Shown piece after piece: positions 1 to 10,701 of a DNA stretch of 53,644 nucleotides. Both the position numbers and the translations under genes were made by a program. The number at the start of each line of letters is the position of its first letter. Within the stretch, counting starts at the first letter, position 1. The notes beneath the pieces were generated by a model. That model worked only from the letters and a program-made list of their open reading frames with translations. It was not told where the DNA came from and did not search any database. Source of the stretch: Actinacidiphila acidipaludis. GTDB taxonomy: Bacteria; Actinomycetota; Actinomycetes; Streptomycetales; Streptomycetaceae. The DNA is taken from assembly GCF_019890725.1 (NCBI RefSeq), contig NZ_JAINZZ010000055.1, positions 1 to 53,644 on the forward strand, read 5' to 3'.

Positions 1-197
1 GCGAAGCCGGTCATGTCGGGGAGCATCACGTCCAGCACGACCAGGTCGGGGCGTTCCCTGGCGACCGCGGCCAGGGCCTCGGCGCCGGTCGCGGCGGAGA
101 CCACCTTGAAGCCGACGAACCGCAGCGAGGCGGAGAGCAGCTCGCGGATGTTGGGTTCGTCGTCGACGACCAGCAGGCTGGCCTCGGGCGTGTCCAT
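1..197 (-). CDS. Response regulator, N-terminal part (cut by window edge)
   Basis: The first 65 residues of a two-component receiver domain are visible; the rest lies beyond base 1. Asp12-Asp13 form the acidic metal-binding pair, Asp56 in VVLDVMLPD is the expected phosphoacceptor, and the domain is running into the usual MTG turn. The ATG at 197 is preceded by GGAGAA at normal spacing. The effector domain is not seen, so an OmpR-type assignment is inference. It is the last visible gene of a leftward group behind an efflux operon, and a sensor kinase probably follows outside the window. It is a natural candidate to bind the 11-bp direct repeats at 4725-4753, but nothing here proves that. Confidence 0.9.
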   Translation of the reverse strand, partial: MDTPEASLLVVDDEPNIRELLSASLRFVGFKVVSAATGAEALAAVARERPDLVVLDVMLPDMTGF

Positions 198-230
198 GGC
201 GTTCTCCTGGCCTGCGGGGGCGGTGCGGTC

Positions 231-281
231 GTACGGTGCGGCGCGGGCGGGTCCGCGCGGGGGCCTGCTGCCGCACCGTAC
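231..281. other. Long inverted repeat between DUF5666-like gene and response regulator
   Basis: Perfect 12-bp arms (231-242 and 270-281) enclose a 27-base loop that contains a smaller GC-rich stem. It lies downstream of the stop at 321 and 34 bases upstream of the response-regulator start. It could be a partial terminator setting the regulator's expression, or an operator. No T-tract follows. Confidence 0.5.
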
Positions 282-320
282 GGCCTGTTGCTGTGAAGGC
301 CGGACGGGTCAGTCCCGCCG

Positions 321-1121
321 TCAGTTCCCGCCGGTGCCGCCGCCCGCGCCGCCACCGCCGAAGCCGCCGAATCCCCCGAACCCGCCGAAGCCGCCGGCCG
401 AGCCCTGGGTGACGGTGGTCGCGGCGATGTCGCCGTTGGACTTCTGGTCGCCGCGGATGGTCACGCTCTGGCCCGGCTGCAGGTCGGAGACCTTGCCGTC
501 CTTGTTCTCGGTGACCTTGGTGGACGAGCCGGTGGTCACCTTGACGATGTTGCCCTGGGCGTCGGTCACGTAGATCGTGTCGCCGTCGACGAGCTTGACG
601 GTGCCCATGGTCACGCCCGAGCCGCCGGCTCCGCCGGGCGCCCCGGTGCCTGCGCCGGTGCCCGTTCCCGTCCCGGCGCCCGCGCCCGTGCGGCCCGTGC
701 CCGTGCCGCCGAAGCCGCCACCGCCGCCGTAGCTCCGGCCGGAACCGGTGCCGGTCCCGGTGCGGCCGCCGGCCGCTGCGGCGAACGCCGCGGCCCGGCC
801 GCTGCCGCCGCCCGACGTGCCGTGCAGATGGTTCTTCTCCACCAGCGCACCGCCCGCGAAGGCGCCGGCGGCCACCACGCACGCCGCGAGCACCAGCGTC
901 ACCCACGGCAGCTTCCGCCGCGGCGGCGCGGCCAGTTCCGCCGTGATGTCCCGGGTGTCCGGCGGTACGGCCAGGACGTCCTCGGGCCGCTCGGCGGGCT
1001 CCCCGAGGGGCCCCTGCATGATCTCGCCGGGTCCTTCGAAGATCTCGATCGTGGCGGGTTCTGGGACCAGCAGATCCGTGTCGGCGGCTGCCTTGACCAG
1101 CTCGCCTCGGCGTCGCGCCAT
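321..1121 (-). CDS. Membrane-anchored DUF5666-like protein with Gly-rich flanks
   Basis: This is a 266-residue protein. An acidic cytoplasmic region (1-66) is followed by one membrane segment (about 71-94), a Gly/Thr/Ala-rich linker (about 103-168), a small beta-rich domain (about 170-240, with TVKLVDGDTIYVTD and LQPGQSVTIRGD) and a Gly-Phe tail of GGF repeats. The beta-rich part resembles DUF5666, a putative extracytoplasmic OB-like fold of unknown function. The ATG at 1121 is chosen over upstream in-frame codons because GGAGAAGCGGAG precedes it and the extra N-terminal residues look non-coding. It sits 74 bases after the ABC permease, so it is probably part of the same transcript and may be a cell-surface accessory. 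No enzymatic residues are recognised. Confidence 0.8.
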   Translation of the reverse strand: MARRRGELVKAAADTDLLVPEPATIEIFEGPGEIMQGPLGEPAERPEDVLAVPPDTRDITAELAAPPRRKLPWVTLVLAACVVAAGAFAGGALVEKNHLHGTSGGGSGRAAAFAAAAGGRTGTGTGSGRSYGGGGGFGGTGTGRTGAGAGTGTGTGAGTGAPGGAGGSGVTMGTVKLVDGDTIYVTDAQGNIVKVTTGSSTKVTENKDGKVSDLQPGQSVTIRGDQKSNGDIAATTVTQGSAGGFGGFGGFGGFGGGGAGGGTGGN

Positions 1122-1195
1122 CTCCGCTTCTCCCTTGGCTGTGTGCGTACGGATGGTGTGCCTGTGCTGCGTGGAACGCATGTCGGTCGGGGGTC

Positions 1196-2407
<1,212 letters not shown>

Positions 2408-2409
2408 GG

Positions 2410-3317
<908 letters not shown>

Positions 3318-3321
<4 letters not shown>

Positions 3322-4691
3322 CGGCGGGCACCCCCGCCGGCGCTGGTGCCGCGGAAGCCGCCGGCGCCCGTTCCGCCGAACCGTCCGCTGCCGCCGCCGA
3401 GGCCGCCGGGGAACGCGCCGCTCGGGAAGCCGCCGTTGCTCGACGAGGCGACCTGCGGGATCTGCACCTGCTGACCTTCGGTGAGGCCGCTGGTGATCTG
3501 GTCCGCGGAGTCGCCCTCGACGCCGACGGTGACGTTGGTGCGGGTGGTCGAGCCGTCCGTGCCGACGACCAGGACCGTGCGGTTGGTGCCGGTGCCGGAG
3601 ACCGCGGCGGTCGGCACGCTCAGCGCGCCCGACGCCTCGCCGGTGACGACCTGGATGCTCGCGCTCAGACCGGTCCGCAGGTTCGCGGTGCTGCTGGTGA
3701 TGGTCAGCGTGGCCTCGTACTGCACGGCGCTGCCCGACGAACTGCCGCCGCCGCCCGAGCCGGAGGAACTGCTCACCGGCAGCGAACTGATCGACAGCAC
3801 CTTGGCGTTGAGCGATGTGCCGGACTCGGCGTTCAGCGTGACGGTGGCCGCCTGGCCGGCCTTGATCTTCAGCGCGTCGGTCTCCGAGAAGTCCGCCTTG
3901 ACCTGCATCCCCGACGGGTTGGTCAGCACGACGAACCCGCTCGGCGTGGAGCCGGAGGACGCCGAGGAGCTGCCCGAGGAGCCGGAGCCGCCGGACGAGC
4001 CGGAGCCGGAGCCCGAGGACGAGCCGCTGCCGGACGTGCCGGAGACCGTGTCGCCCTTCGCGGAGGCGACCGAGGCGACCGTGCCGGACACCGGAGCGGT
4101 CAGCACGCAGCCGTCCACCGCGCGCTGCGCCGCGTCCACCGCGTTCTGCGCCTGCGTCAGCTGCGCCTGAGCCTGCGCGAGTTGCGCCGGGTCGACGGTG
4201 GGCGTGGGCGTGGGGGTGGGCGTCGCGGCGACCTGGCCGCGGCCGGACGAGCCGCTGGACGACGAGCCGCTGCCGGAGCCGGTGGACGCGGGCAGTTCGC
4301 CCTCCTCCACCTTCGTCAGGTTCGCCTGCGCGGCCTCCAGCGACGCCTCGTCCTGCTGCAGCGTCTCCTTCGCCTGCGTCGGGTCGACCTTCGCGAGCAC
4401 CTCGCCCTTCGTCACCGTGTCGCCCGGCTTGACGTCGACCTCGGTGAGGGTGCCGCCGGTGGTGAAGTTCAGTCCGGCGTCGCTCGGGGAGGACAGCGAC
4501 CCGGACCCGGACACCGTGGCGAGCACCGTGCCCTTGGTGACGGTCGCCACCCGGGCGGTTCCGGCGCCCGTCGAGGAGTTGCCGTCGCCGCTGTGGACGG
4601 CCGCGTAGGCACCGCCGGCGCCCGCGAGGACCACCACGCCGAGCACCGAGTTGATCAGGGCGGCCCTGCGCCGCCGTGGAAGCACCTTCAT
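3318..4691 (-). CDS. Efflux periplasmic adaptor (MacA/HlyD-like membrane fusion protein)
   Basis: A 457-residue protein starting with a basic N-terminus and one signal-anchor helix (about 10-30). A biotinyl-lipoyl half (VTKGTVLATVSGSGSLSSPSD), a coiled-coil hairpin rich in Ala/Gln (AQAQLTQAQNAVDAAQRAVDGC) and the second lipoyl half follow, then beta-barrel domains. A Ser/Gly-rich insertion (about residues 220-255) and a Gly-rich C-terminus are typical of actinobacterial homologues. The ATG at 4691 is the first good in-frame start. It is the first gene of the efflux operon; candidate operator repeats lie 34-62 bases upstream. Confidence 0.9.
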
Positions 4692-4724
4692 GCGCGCATA
4701 CTCGCCGCCCACGCCTTTGAACCC

Positions 4725-4753
4725 CTGGGAGAACCCTGGGAGTTCGCTGGGAG
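4725..4753. promoter_or_regulatory. Three 11-bp-spaced direct repeats upstream of the efflux operon
   Basis: The heptamer CTGGGAG occurs at 4725, 4736 and 4747, exactly one helical turn apart. On the efflux-operon strand this reads CTCCCAG three times, 34-62 bases before the start at 4691. Tandem half-sites with an 11-bp period are the usual pattern for OmpR/PhoB-type regulators, and the same gene group contains a response regulator. The whole 319-base divergent region 4692-5010 holds no gene; the lipoprotein's GAGGAG ribosome binding site is at its right end (4995-5000). Confidence 0.55.
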
Positions 4754-5010
4754 CCGGGAGCCCCGCCGGAGCGGCGCAGGTCGGGGCGATCCGGAATCCT
4801 CCCGGCGAAACGGCGCGGATTCCGGTGTCCGGCCGGTGGCCGAGGGTGGTGTTTCCCCGGGAACTCACAGGCCGGTCCCCGACAGTCCCCACGTGCGTGC
4901 GGTTCAGTCCCATGCGTCGCCTGTGTGTCCGCCGTGTCCCACGCGGGCGTGACCTGCCGCCACCTGTCCGCGCCGCGCCCGCGGCGCCCTTCCAGAGGAG
5001 ACCTTCGGAC

Positions 5011-5667
5011 ATGACCTGGAACCCCACCCGGCCTTCCGCCGCGCGGCGCGCGGGCGTCTCCGTCGCCGCGCTCGCCGCGTCGGGGGCGCTGCTGCTGACC
5101 GCCTGCTCGTCCTCGTCGTCCGGCACGTCCGCCGACGCCAAGCCGTCTGGCTCGGCGTCCGGCTCGCCCGCGGCGTCCGGGAACAACGGGACCCAGGCGA
5201 TGGAGGCGTACCGGCAGTGCCTGCAGCAGCACGGCGTCAACCTGCCGACGTTCCAGCGCCGTTCTCCCGGCGCCGGGCGGCCCAGCGGGGCCCCGAGCGG
5301 CCGGCCCGGCGGCGCCGGCGGGCGCGGCTACGGCGGCTTCCCGGGCTTCGGCGGGGCGTCCCCGGACGCGGCCACGCAGAAGGCCCTGGACGCGTGCAAG
5401 TCGCTGCGGCCGCAGTTCAACGGACAGGGGCGCGGGGGCAACGGGAACAGCAGTGCCTTCCAGGCGTTCGCGAGCTGTCTGAAGGACCACGGCGTGGCGC
5501 TGGCCACCCCGTCGCCCGGGGCGACCAACCGCGGCGGCGGCTTCGGCGCGCTGCGCGGCCTGAACACCTCCGACCCCAAGACCGCCAAGGCCTACGACAC
5601 CTGCAAGGCGCTCCTCCCGCAGCGCCCGTCCGGGGCCCCCACGACCAGCCCCTCCGCCACCGTCTGA
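5011..5667 (+). CDS. Secreted lipoprotein with twofold cysteine repeat
   Basis: A 218-residue lipoprotein. A basic N-terminus, a hydrophobic stretch and the lipobox LLLTAC put the lipidated cysteine at residue 32. The mature part contains two similar units: EAYRQCLQQHGVNLP...ALDACKSLRPQF and QAFASCLKDHGVALA...AYDTCKALLPQR. Each holds two cysteines about 50-60 residues apart and ends in C-K-x-L-x-P-Q. Between them lies a Gly/Pro/Arg-rich linker. The start is supported by GAGGAG ten bases upstream. It diverges from the efflux operon and may be co-regulated. The function is unknown to me; cell-surface binding or sensing is inference. Confidence 0.85.
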   Translation: MTWNPTRPSAARRAGVSVAALAASGALLLTACSSSSSGTSADAKPSGSASGSPAASGNNGTQAMEAYRQCLQQHGVNLPTFQRRSPGAGRPSGAPSGRPGGAGGRGYGGFPGFGGASPDAATQKALDACKSLRPQFNGQGRGGNGNSSAFQAFASCLKDHGVALATPSPGATNRGGGFGALRGLNTSDPKTAKAYDTCKALLPQRPSGAPTTSPSATV

Positions 5668-5690
5668 ACCCCCCTCCGGCCGCCCTCCCG

Positions 5691-5713
5691 CCCGGCCGAG
5701 GACACCGGCCGGG
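5691..5713 (+). terminator. Hairpin after the cysteine-repeat lipoprotein
   Basis: Perfect 8-bp arms (CCCGGCCG and CGGCCGGG) around a 7-base loop begin 24 bases after the stop. There is no T-tract, as is common in Streptomyces. Confidence 0.5.
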
Positions 5714-5758
5714 GGGAGCCCGGAGGCGAGCGGGCGGCATAAAAGGTAAGAAAGGAAG

Positions 5759-8548
5759 GTGACCAGGCGGCGCAGGCGTCGGAGCGAGCGCGCCGACCGC
5801 GACGGCCCGGCCTCTCGCGAGTACGGCGGCGTGCGCTCGCTGCTGAACGTACGCAGCCTGGCCGGCAGGGTCTTCCTGCTGGAGATCGTGATCGTCCTGC
5901 TGCTCATCGGCATCGGGGCGACCGCGCTGGTCCTCCAGTCGGAGACCGCCAACACCAACGACGCGCGCCGTGTCACCCGCGCCGTCGCGGAGTCCTTCGC
6001 GCACTCCCCCGGCATGGTGGACGCCATCAACAGCCCCGACCCGTCCAAAGTGCTGCAGCCGGAGACCGAGACCATCCGGGCGACCACCGGCGTCGACGCG
6101 GTCAACGTCTTCAACAACTCCAGCGTCCAGCTCACCTCCCCGGACCCCACCCGGATCGGCCAGGTGTACCACCAGCCGGAGTACGTCCGGACGAACGTCA
6201 TCCCGCAGCTCCTGCAGGGACACACCGTCACCTTCACCCTCCACGAGCCCGGCTACTCGGCCATCGCCACCGCCGTGCCCGTCTTCGCCCCCGACGGGAC
6301 CGCCGAGGGCGTCGTCTCGGTGAACATCACCGTCCAGCGGGTCAACAGCGTCGGCGGCAACCTCCCGCTGCTGCTCGGCGGCGCGGCTGCCGCCGTCGCG
6401 CTGGCCGCCGCCGGTACCGCCCTGGTCTCACGGCGCCTGCTGCGGCAGACCCGCGGCCTCGGGCCCGAGGACATCACCCGGATGTACGAACACCACGACG
6501 CGGTGCTGCACGCGGTCCGCGAGGGCGTGGTGGTGATCGGCACCGACGACCGGCTGATCCTCGCCAACGACGAGGCCAGGCGGGTGCTGGGCCTGCCGGC
6601 CGGCGTCGAGCGCAAACCGGTCTCCGAGCTGGGCCTGGACCCCGGCACCGTCGCGCTGCTGACCTCGGACGACATGGTCACCGACGCCGTGCACCGGGCC
6701 GGTGACCGGATGCTGGTGGTCAACAAGCGGCCCACCGCCCCCTACGGCGGCCTCCCCGGCAGCGTGGTGACGCTGCGGGACTCCACCGAGCTGTACGCGC
6801 TGACCGGCCGCGTCGAGGTCGCCCGCCAGCGGCTGCAGCTCCTCTACGACGCCGGAGTCGGCATCGGCACCACGCTCGACATGGGCGTCACCTCGCAGGA
6901 ACTGGCCCAGGTCGCCGTCCCCCGGTTCGCCGACATCGTCTCCGTCGATCTGATCGAGGCGGTGACCCGCGGCGAGGAGCCCGACGCCGGCGGGCGGCGG
7001 CTGCGGCGCACCGCGCTGGCCGGCGACACCGTGGGCTCGCCGCTGCACCCGGTCGGCTCCGCCCTCACCCTGGAGGCGGCGACCCCGCAGGCGCAGTCCC
7101 TGGAGACCGGCCGCCCGTTCCTCGTCGACGACCTGGCCGCGAGCCAGGACTGGCGGGCGCTGGACCCGGTCGGCGCGACGCAGATCGTCGACCAGGGGGT
7201 CCACTCCCTGCTCGCGGTGCCGCTGCGGGCGCGCGGCGTGGTGCTCGGGCTGGCCGGATTCTGGCGGGCCGAGGGATCGCCGCCGTTCGACCCCGACGAC
7301 GTGTCGTTCGCCGAGGAACTGGCCGCGCGCGCCGCCGTCAGCATCGACAACGCCCGCCGCTACACACGCGAGCACAGCATGGCGATGAGCCTGCAGCGCA
7401 GCCTGCTGCCCAGCACCCTGCCCGAGCACACCGCCCTCGACGTGGCCTTCCGCTACCTGCCCGCGCACGCCGGGGTCGGCGGCGACTGGTTCGACGTGAT
7501 CGCCCTGCCCGGATTCCGCACCGCGCTGGTCGTCGGCGACGTCGTCGGCCACGGGATCACCGCCGCCGTCGCGATGGGCCGGCTGCGGACCGCCGTGCAC
7601 AACTTCTCCGCCCTCGACCTGCCCCCCGAGGAGGTGCTCGGCCGGCTGGACGAACTGGTCACCCGGCTGGACAGCGAGGCCAGCGGCACCGAGATCACCG
7701 GCTCGACCTGCCTGTACGCGGTCTACGACCCGGTCGCCGGCCGGTGCGCGATCGCGCTGGCCGGCCACCCCGGCCCGGCCCTGGTGTCCCCGGACGGCAC
7801 CGTCGAGTTCCCCGACGTCCCGGTGTCGCTGCCGCTGGGCGTCGGGGGGCATCCGGTGCGGACCACGGAGCTCTCCCTGCGGGAGGGCTCCAAGCTCGTG
7901 CTCTTCACCAACGGGCTGGTGGAGAACCGCGAGCAGGACCTGGGAGCCGGCCTCAGCCGGCTGCGGCACGTCCTCGCCGAGGACACCACGCGCAGCCCCG
8001 ACGAGATCTGCCAGGCCGTGACCGCCGAGATGCTGGCGTCCCGGCCGGCCGACGACGTGGCGCTGCTGGTGGCCAGGACCCACCTGCTGGAGCGGGAGCA
8101 GATCGCCGAATGGGACGTCGAGCCGGTGCCCTCCGCGGTCTCGCCGATCCGCGCCGCCTGCGGCCGCAAGCTGACCGAATGGGGCCTGGAGGACATCGGC
8201 TTCACCACCGAGCTCATCCTCAGCGAGCTGATCACCAACGCGATCCGGCACGGCAGCCCGCCGATCAAGGTGCGCCTGCTGCGCGCCAGCACGCTGGTGT
8301 GCGAGGTGTCCGACGGCAGCAGCACCTCTCCCCACCTGCGCTGGGCCGCCACCACCGACGAGGGGGGCCGCGGCATCTTCCTGGTCTCCCAGCTCGCCCA
8401 CCGCTGGGGCACGCGCTACACCCCCGGCGGCAAGGTCATCTGGTCCGAGCAGCTCCTGCACTCCGGTCCGGACGGGCCCGGACCCGATCTGGGTCCCGGC
8501 CTGGGGCCGGACCTCGCGGACACCCTGCTGGAGGCGGAGGACCTGTGA
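5759..8548 (+). CDS. Membrane-bound SpoIIE-family phosphatase with PAS, GAF and ATPase domains
   Basis: A 929-residue regulator. TM helix 1 (about 37-60), an extracytoplasmic sensor domain (61-197) and TM helix 2 (about 200-222) resemble a citrate/dicarboxylate-type sensor kinase input. A PAS domain (about 240-340), a GAF domain (about 360-535), a PP2C-type SpoIIE phosphatase (about 540-780, with GGDWFDV and VGDVVGHG) and a GHKL ATPase of anti-sigma type (about 785-905, with ELITNAIRHG) follow. Such proteins act on anti-sigma-factor antagonists in partner switching. The GTG start is uncertain: AAGGAAG abuts it, and another in-frame GTG at 5831 would still keep the first helix. No substrate gene is adjacent. 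Confidence 0.92.
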   Translation: MTRRRRRRSERADRDGPASREYGGVRSLLNVRSLAGRVFLLEIVIVLLLIGIGATALVLQSETANTNDARRVTRAVAESFAHSPGMVDAINSPDPSKVLQPETETIRATTGVDAVNVFNNSSVQLTSPDPTRIGQVYHQPEYVRTNVIPQLLQGHTVTFTLHEPGYSAIATAVPVFAPDGTAEGVVSVNITVQRVNSVGGNLPLLLGGAAAAVALAAAGTALVSRRLLRQTRGLGPEDITRMYEHHDAVLHAVREGVVVIGTDDRLILANDEARRVLGLPAGVERKPVSELGLDPGTVALLTSDDMVTDAVHRAGDRMLVVNKRPTAPYGGLPGSVVTLRDSTELYALTGRVEVARQRLQLLYDAGVGIGTTLDMGVTSQELAQVAVPRFADIVSVDLIEAVTRGEEPDAGGRRLRRTALAGDTVGSPLHPVGSALTLEAATPQAQSLETGRPFLVDDLAASQDWRALDPVGATQIVDQGVHSLLAVPLRARGVVLGLAGFWRAEGSPPFDPDDVSFAEELAARAAVSIDNARRYTREHSMAMSLQRSLLPSTLPEHTALDVAFRYLPAHAGVGGDWFDVIALPGFRTALVVGDVVGHGITAAVAMGRLRTAVHNFSALDLPPEEVLGRLDELVTRLDSEASGTEITGSTCLYAVYDPVAGRCAIALAGHPGPALVSPDGTVEFPDVPVSLPLGVGGHPVRTTELSLREGSKLVLFTNGLVENREQDLGAGLSRLRHVLAEDTTRSPDEICQAVTAEMLASRPADDVALLVARTHLLEREQIAEWDVEPVPSAVSPIRAACGRKLTEWGLEDIGFTTELILSELITNAIRHGSPPIKVRLLRASTLVCEVSDGSSTSPHLRWAATTDEGGRGIFLVSQLAHRWGTRYTPGGKVIWSEQLLHSGPDGPGPDLGPGLGPDLADTLLEAEDL

Positions 8549-8570
8549 GGGCGGATCCGTGCCGCGGGCC

Positions 8571-9581
8571 TCACCAGGCGAAGGCCTCCGGGGAGGGCCC
8601 GGGGCCCGGGAAGATCTCGTCGAGGCCGGCCAGCAGCTCCTCCGGCAGCTTCAGGTCCGCGGCCCGCAGCGCCGACGCGAGGTGCCCGGCGGTGCGCGGG
8701 CCGACGATCGGGCCGGACACCCCCGGCCGCGTGAGCAGCCAGGCCAGCGCGACCTCGCCCGGCTCCAGCCCGTGCTCGGCGCACAGGTCCTCGTACGCCT
8801 GCACCCGGGCGCGGACCGCCGGGTCGGCCAGCCCGCGCGCGGAGCGGCCGGTGGAGGTCCGGGAACCGCCGCCCTCGCGCTCCTTGCGCAGCGCCCCGCC
8901 CAGCAGGCCCTGGTGCAGCGGCGACCACGGGATCACGCCCATGCCGTACTCCCGCGCAGCCGGAAGGACGTCCATCTCGGCGCGCCGCTCGGCCAGGTTG
9001 TACAGGCACTGCTCGCTGACCAGGCCGAGCATGCCGTGCCGGGCGGCGGCCTCGTTGGCCTGCGCGAGGTGCCAGCCGGCGAAGTTGCTGGAGGCCGCGT
9101 AGAGGATCTTGCCCTGCCGGACGAGGACGTCGACCGCCTGCCAGATCTCGTCCCACGGGGTCGCCCGGTCGATGTGGTGGAACTGGTAGACGTCGATGTG
9201 GTCGGTGTTCAGCCGGCGCAGGCTCGCCTCGACCTCGCGGCGGATGTTGAGCGCGCTGAGCTTGTCGTGGTTGGGCCAGGACTGCTCGTACCAGGGGCGG
9301 CCGTCGTTGGTGACGTTGCCGTAGAGCTTGGTGGCCAGCACGACCTTGTCGCGGCGGCCGCCGCCCTGCGCGAACCAGCGGCCGAGGATCTCCTCGGTGA
9401 GCCCCTTGTGCTCGTCGCGGCCGTAGATGTTGGCCGTGTCGAAGAAGTTGACGCCCGCGGCGAGGGCCGCGTCCATGAGGGAGTGGCTGGTGGGCTCGTC
9501 GGTCTCGGCGCCGAAGTTCATCGTGCCGAGGACGAGTCGTGAGGTGCTGAGGCCGGTGCGGCCGAGCTGGGTGTACTCCAT
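8571..9581 (-). CDS. Aldo/keto reductase
   Basis: A 336-residue NADPH-dependent oxidoreductase of the AKR superfamily. The catalytic elements are seen in order: Asp and Tyr in FFDTANIYG, Lys in VVLATKLYG and His in VYQFHHID. The C-terminal cofactor region contains GPIVGPRTAGHLASAL. The N-terminus MEYTQLGRTGLSTSRLVLGTM is typical of the YhdN/Kv-beta-like group. It is convergent with the phosphatase gene, 22 bases apart. The substrate cannot be told from sequence. Confidence 0.93.
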   Translation of the reverse strand: MEYTQLGRTGLSTSRLVLGTMNFGAETDEPTSHSLMDAALAAGVNFFDTANIYGRDEHKGLTEEILGRWFAQGGGRRDKVVLATKLYGNVTNDGRPWYEQSWPNHDKLSALNIRREVEASLRRLNTDHIDVYQFHHIDRATPWDEIWQAVDVLVRQGKILYAASSNFAGWHLAQANEAAARHGMLGLVSEQCLYNLAERRAEMDVLPAAREYGMGVIPWSPLHQGLLGGALRKEREGGGSRTSTGRSARGLADPAVRARVQAYEDLCAEHGLEPGEVALAWLLTRPGVSGPIVGPRTAGHLASALRAADLKLPEELLAGLDEIFPGPGPSPEAFAW

Positions 9582-9702
9582 GGCGTTCAGCGAACACCTT
9601 GGAGTGCGCTCGATGGCAAGGGCTCCTGCCGCCCCGGGCGCGCGGGCGCGCGTGCGGGCCGCCCGGCTGACGGGCGCTCAGCCCCGCCGCCGGGCGGGGA
9701 GG

Positions 9703-10035
9703 TCAGGGGGCCAGGCGGTAGCCGCGGGGGGTGAGCTGGTGGCGCACGTGGCTGGTCGTCGAGACGAGTTCGAGCAGTGTCACCCGCTGGCCGGGGGTGA
9801 GGTCACCCGCGAGGTCCTTGTCGTGGACGTGTGCCCGCAGCATCAGCTCGTAGCTGTCCAGTGCCGTCATGCCGGGCACGGCGTGCAGCAGGGCCGACAC
9901 GGGGATCGCGGCGGCCTCCTCGTCGGAAGCCGCGCGGCGCAGGGCCCTGCACAGGCCCACCGTCCCCTCCGCGGCCACTTCGCTGAGGACCAGGGCCCGC
10001 CGGTGCCGGGCCTCTTCCGTCGATGACGTCGTCAT
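9703..10035 (-). CDS. Small conserved hypothetical protein
   Basis: A 110-residue, mostly alpha-helical soluble protein with no signal peptide or membrane segment. The start ATG at 10035 has GAGGTGG four bases upstream. Internal text such as ALLHAVPGMTALDSYELMLRAHVHDKDLAGDL and the C-terminal TSHVRHQLTPRGYRLAP suggest a small helical domain. I do not recognise the family. It diverges from the holin-X/DUF3618 pair and could share the stress-type promoter region. Confidence 0.65.
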   Translation of the reverse strand: MTTSSTEEARHRRALVLSEVAAEGTVGLCRALRRAASDEEAAAIPVSALLHAVPGMTALDSYELMLRAHVHDKDLAGDLTPGQRVTLLELVSTTSHVRHQLTPRGYRLAP

Positions 10036-10157
10036 CGGACCACCTCGTTCGGACGATGTTGTCCGCTCCAAGAATCGAGCGTACGCCCGGTGTACGGAGT
10101 GCCCAATCGTGTGCGGAGCGTGACGACCAGGGCACCCCGGGTCGCCCGCAATCGCCG

Positions 10158-10182
10158 GTTTGCCCGTCAAGGGTCGGGTTAT
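10158..10182 (+). promoter_or_regulatory. Possible SigB-type stress promoter
   Basis: GTTT, a 14-base spacer and GGGTTAT approximate the Streptomyces SigB-family pattern (GTTT, 14-16 bases, GGGTAT), with one extra T. It lies about 85 bases upstream of the holin-X gene. This is a visual match only. Confidence 0.3.
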
Positions 10183-10266
10183 CCGTCCGGTATGAGTCAT
10201 TCGCGCGAGACGGATGTCCAGTCCGGCCCTGGCATCGCCGGCCGGCGGCGACGGAGGTGAGCCACC

Positions 10267-10701
10267 GTGGCGCAGGTGAACGGGAAAGTCAACGGCCACG
10301 TCGACGGTCACAGGGCCGGCGAGCGCTCGGTCGGCACCTTGGTGAAACAGGGCACGGAACAGCTGTCCACGCTGGTCCGCCAGGAGATGAAACTCGCCCA
10401 GGCCGAACTGACCAAGAAGGGCAAGAAGGCGGGGATCGGCGGCGGCCTCTTCGGCGCCGCGGCCCTGCTGGCCTTCTTCGGCCTCGCGGCGCTCATCACG
10501 GCGGCGATCGTGGCGATCGCCATCCCGCTGCCGCTGTGGGCGTCGGCCCTCATCGTGGGCGGCGGCCTGCTGCTGTTCGCCGGGCTGCTGGCCCTCGCCG
10601 GCCGGTCCCAGGTCAAACGGGCCGTGCCGCCGACACCCGATGAGGCGGTCGACAGCATGAAGGACGACCTGGCGACGATCAAGGAAAGGGCGAAGCGATG
10701 A
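10267..10701 (+). CDS. Holin-X family (DUF1469-like) membrane protein
   Basis: A 144-residue protein with a hydrophilic N-terminus, a conserved helix (LVKQGTEQLSTLVRQEMKLAQAELTKKGKKAGIG), then two membrane helices (about 60-82 and 87-113) and a charged tail. This is the pattern of the actinobacterial holin-X/DUF1469 family, which despite its name is chromosomal and not known to be a phage holin in this setting. The GTG start has GGAGGTGA upstream. The gene overlaps the DUF3618 gene by 4 bases (ATGA), a pairing frequent in actinobacteria. A membrane-stress role is inference. Confidence 0.87.
   Translation: MAQVNGKVNGHVDGHRAGERSVGTLVKQGTEQLSTLVRQEMKLAQAELTKKGKKAGIGGGLFGAAALLAFFGLAALITAAIVAIAIPLPLWASALIVGGGLLLFAGLLALAGRSQVKRAVPPTPDEAVDSMKDDLATIKERAKR

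Noticed and set aside
10023..10037. GATGAC/GTCATC palindrome over the start of the 110-residue gene
   Set aside because: It encodes the Met-Thr-Thr-Ser-Ser start and is explained by coding.
10267..10701. Holin-X gene as a prophage remnant
   Set aside because: The family is chromosomal in actinobacteria, paired here with DUF3618; no endolysin, capsid or integrase genes are near.
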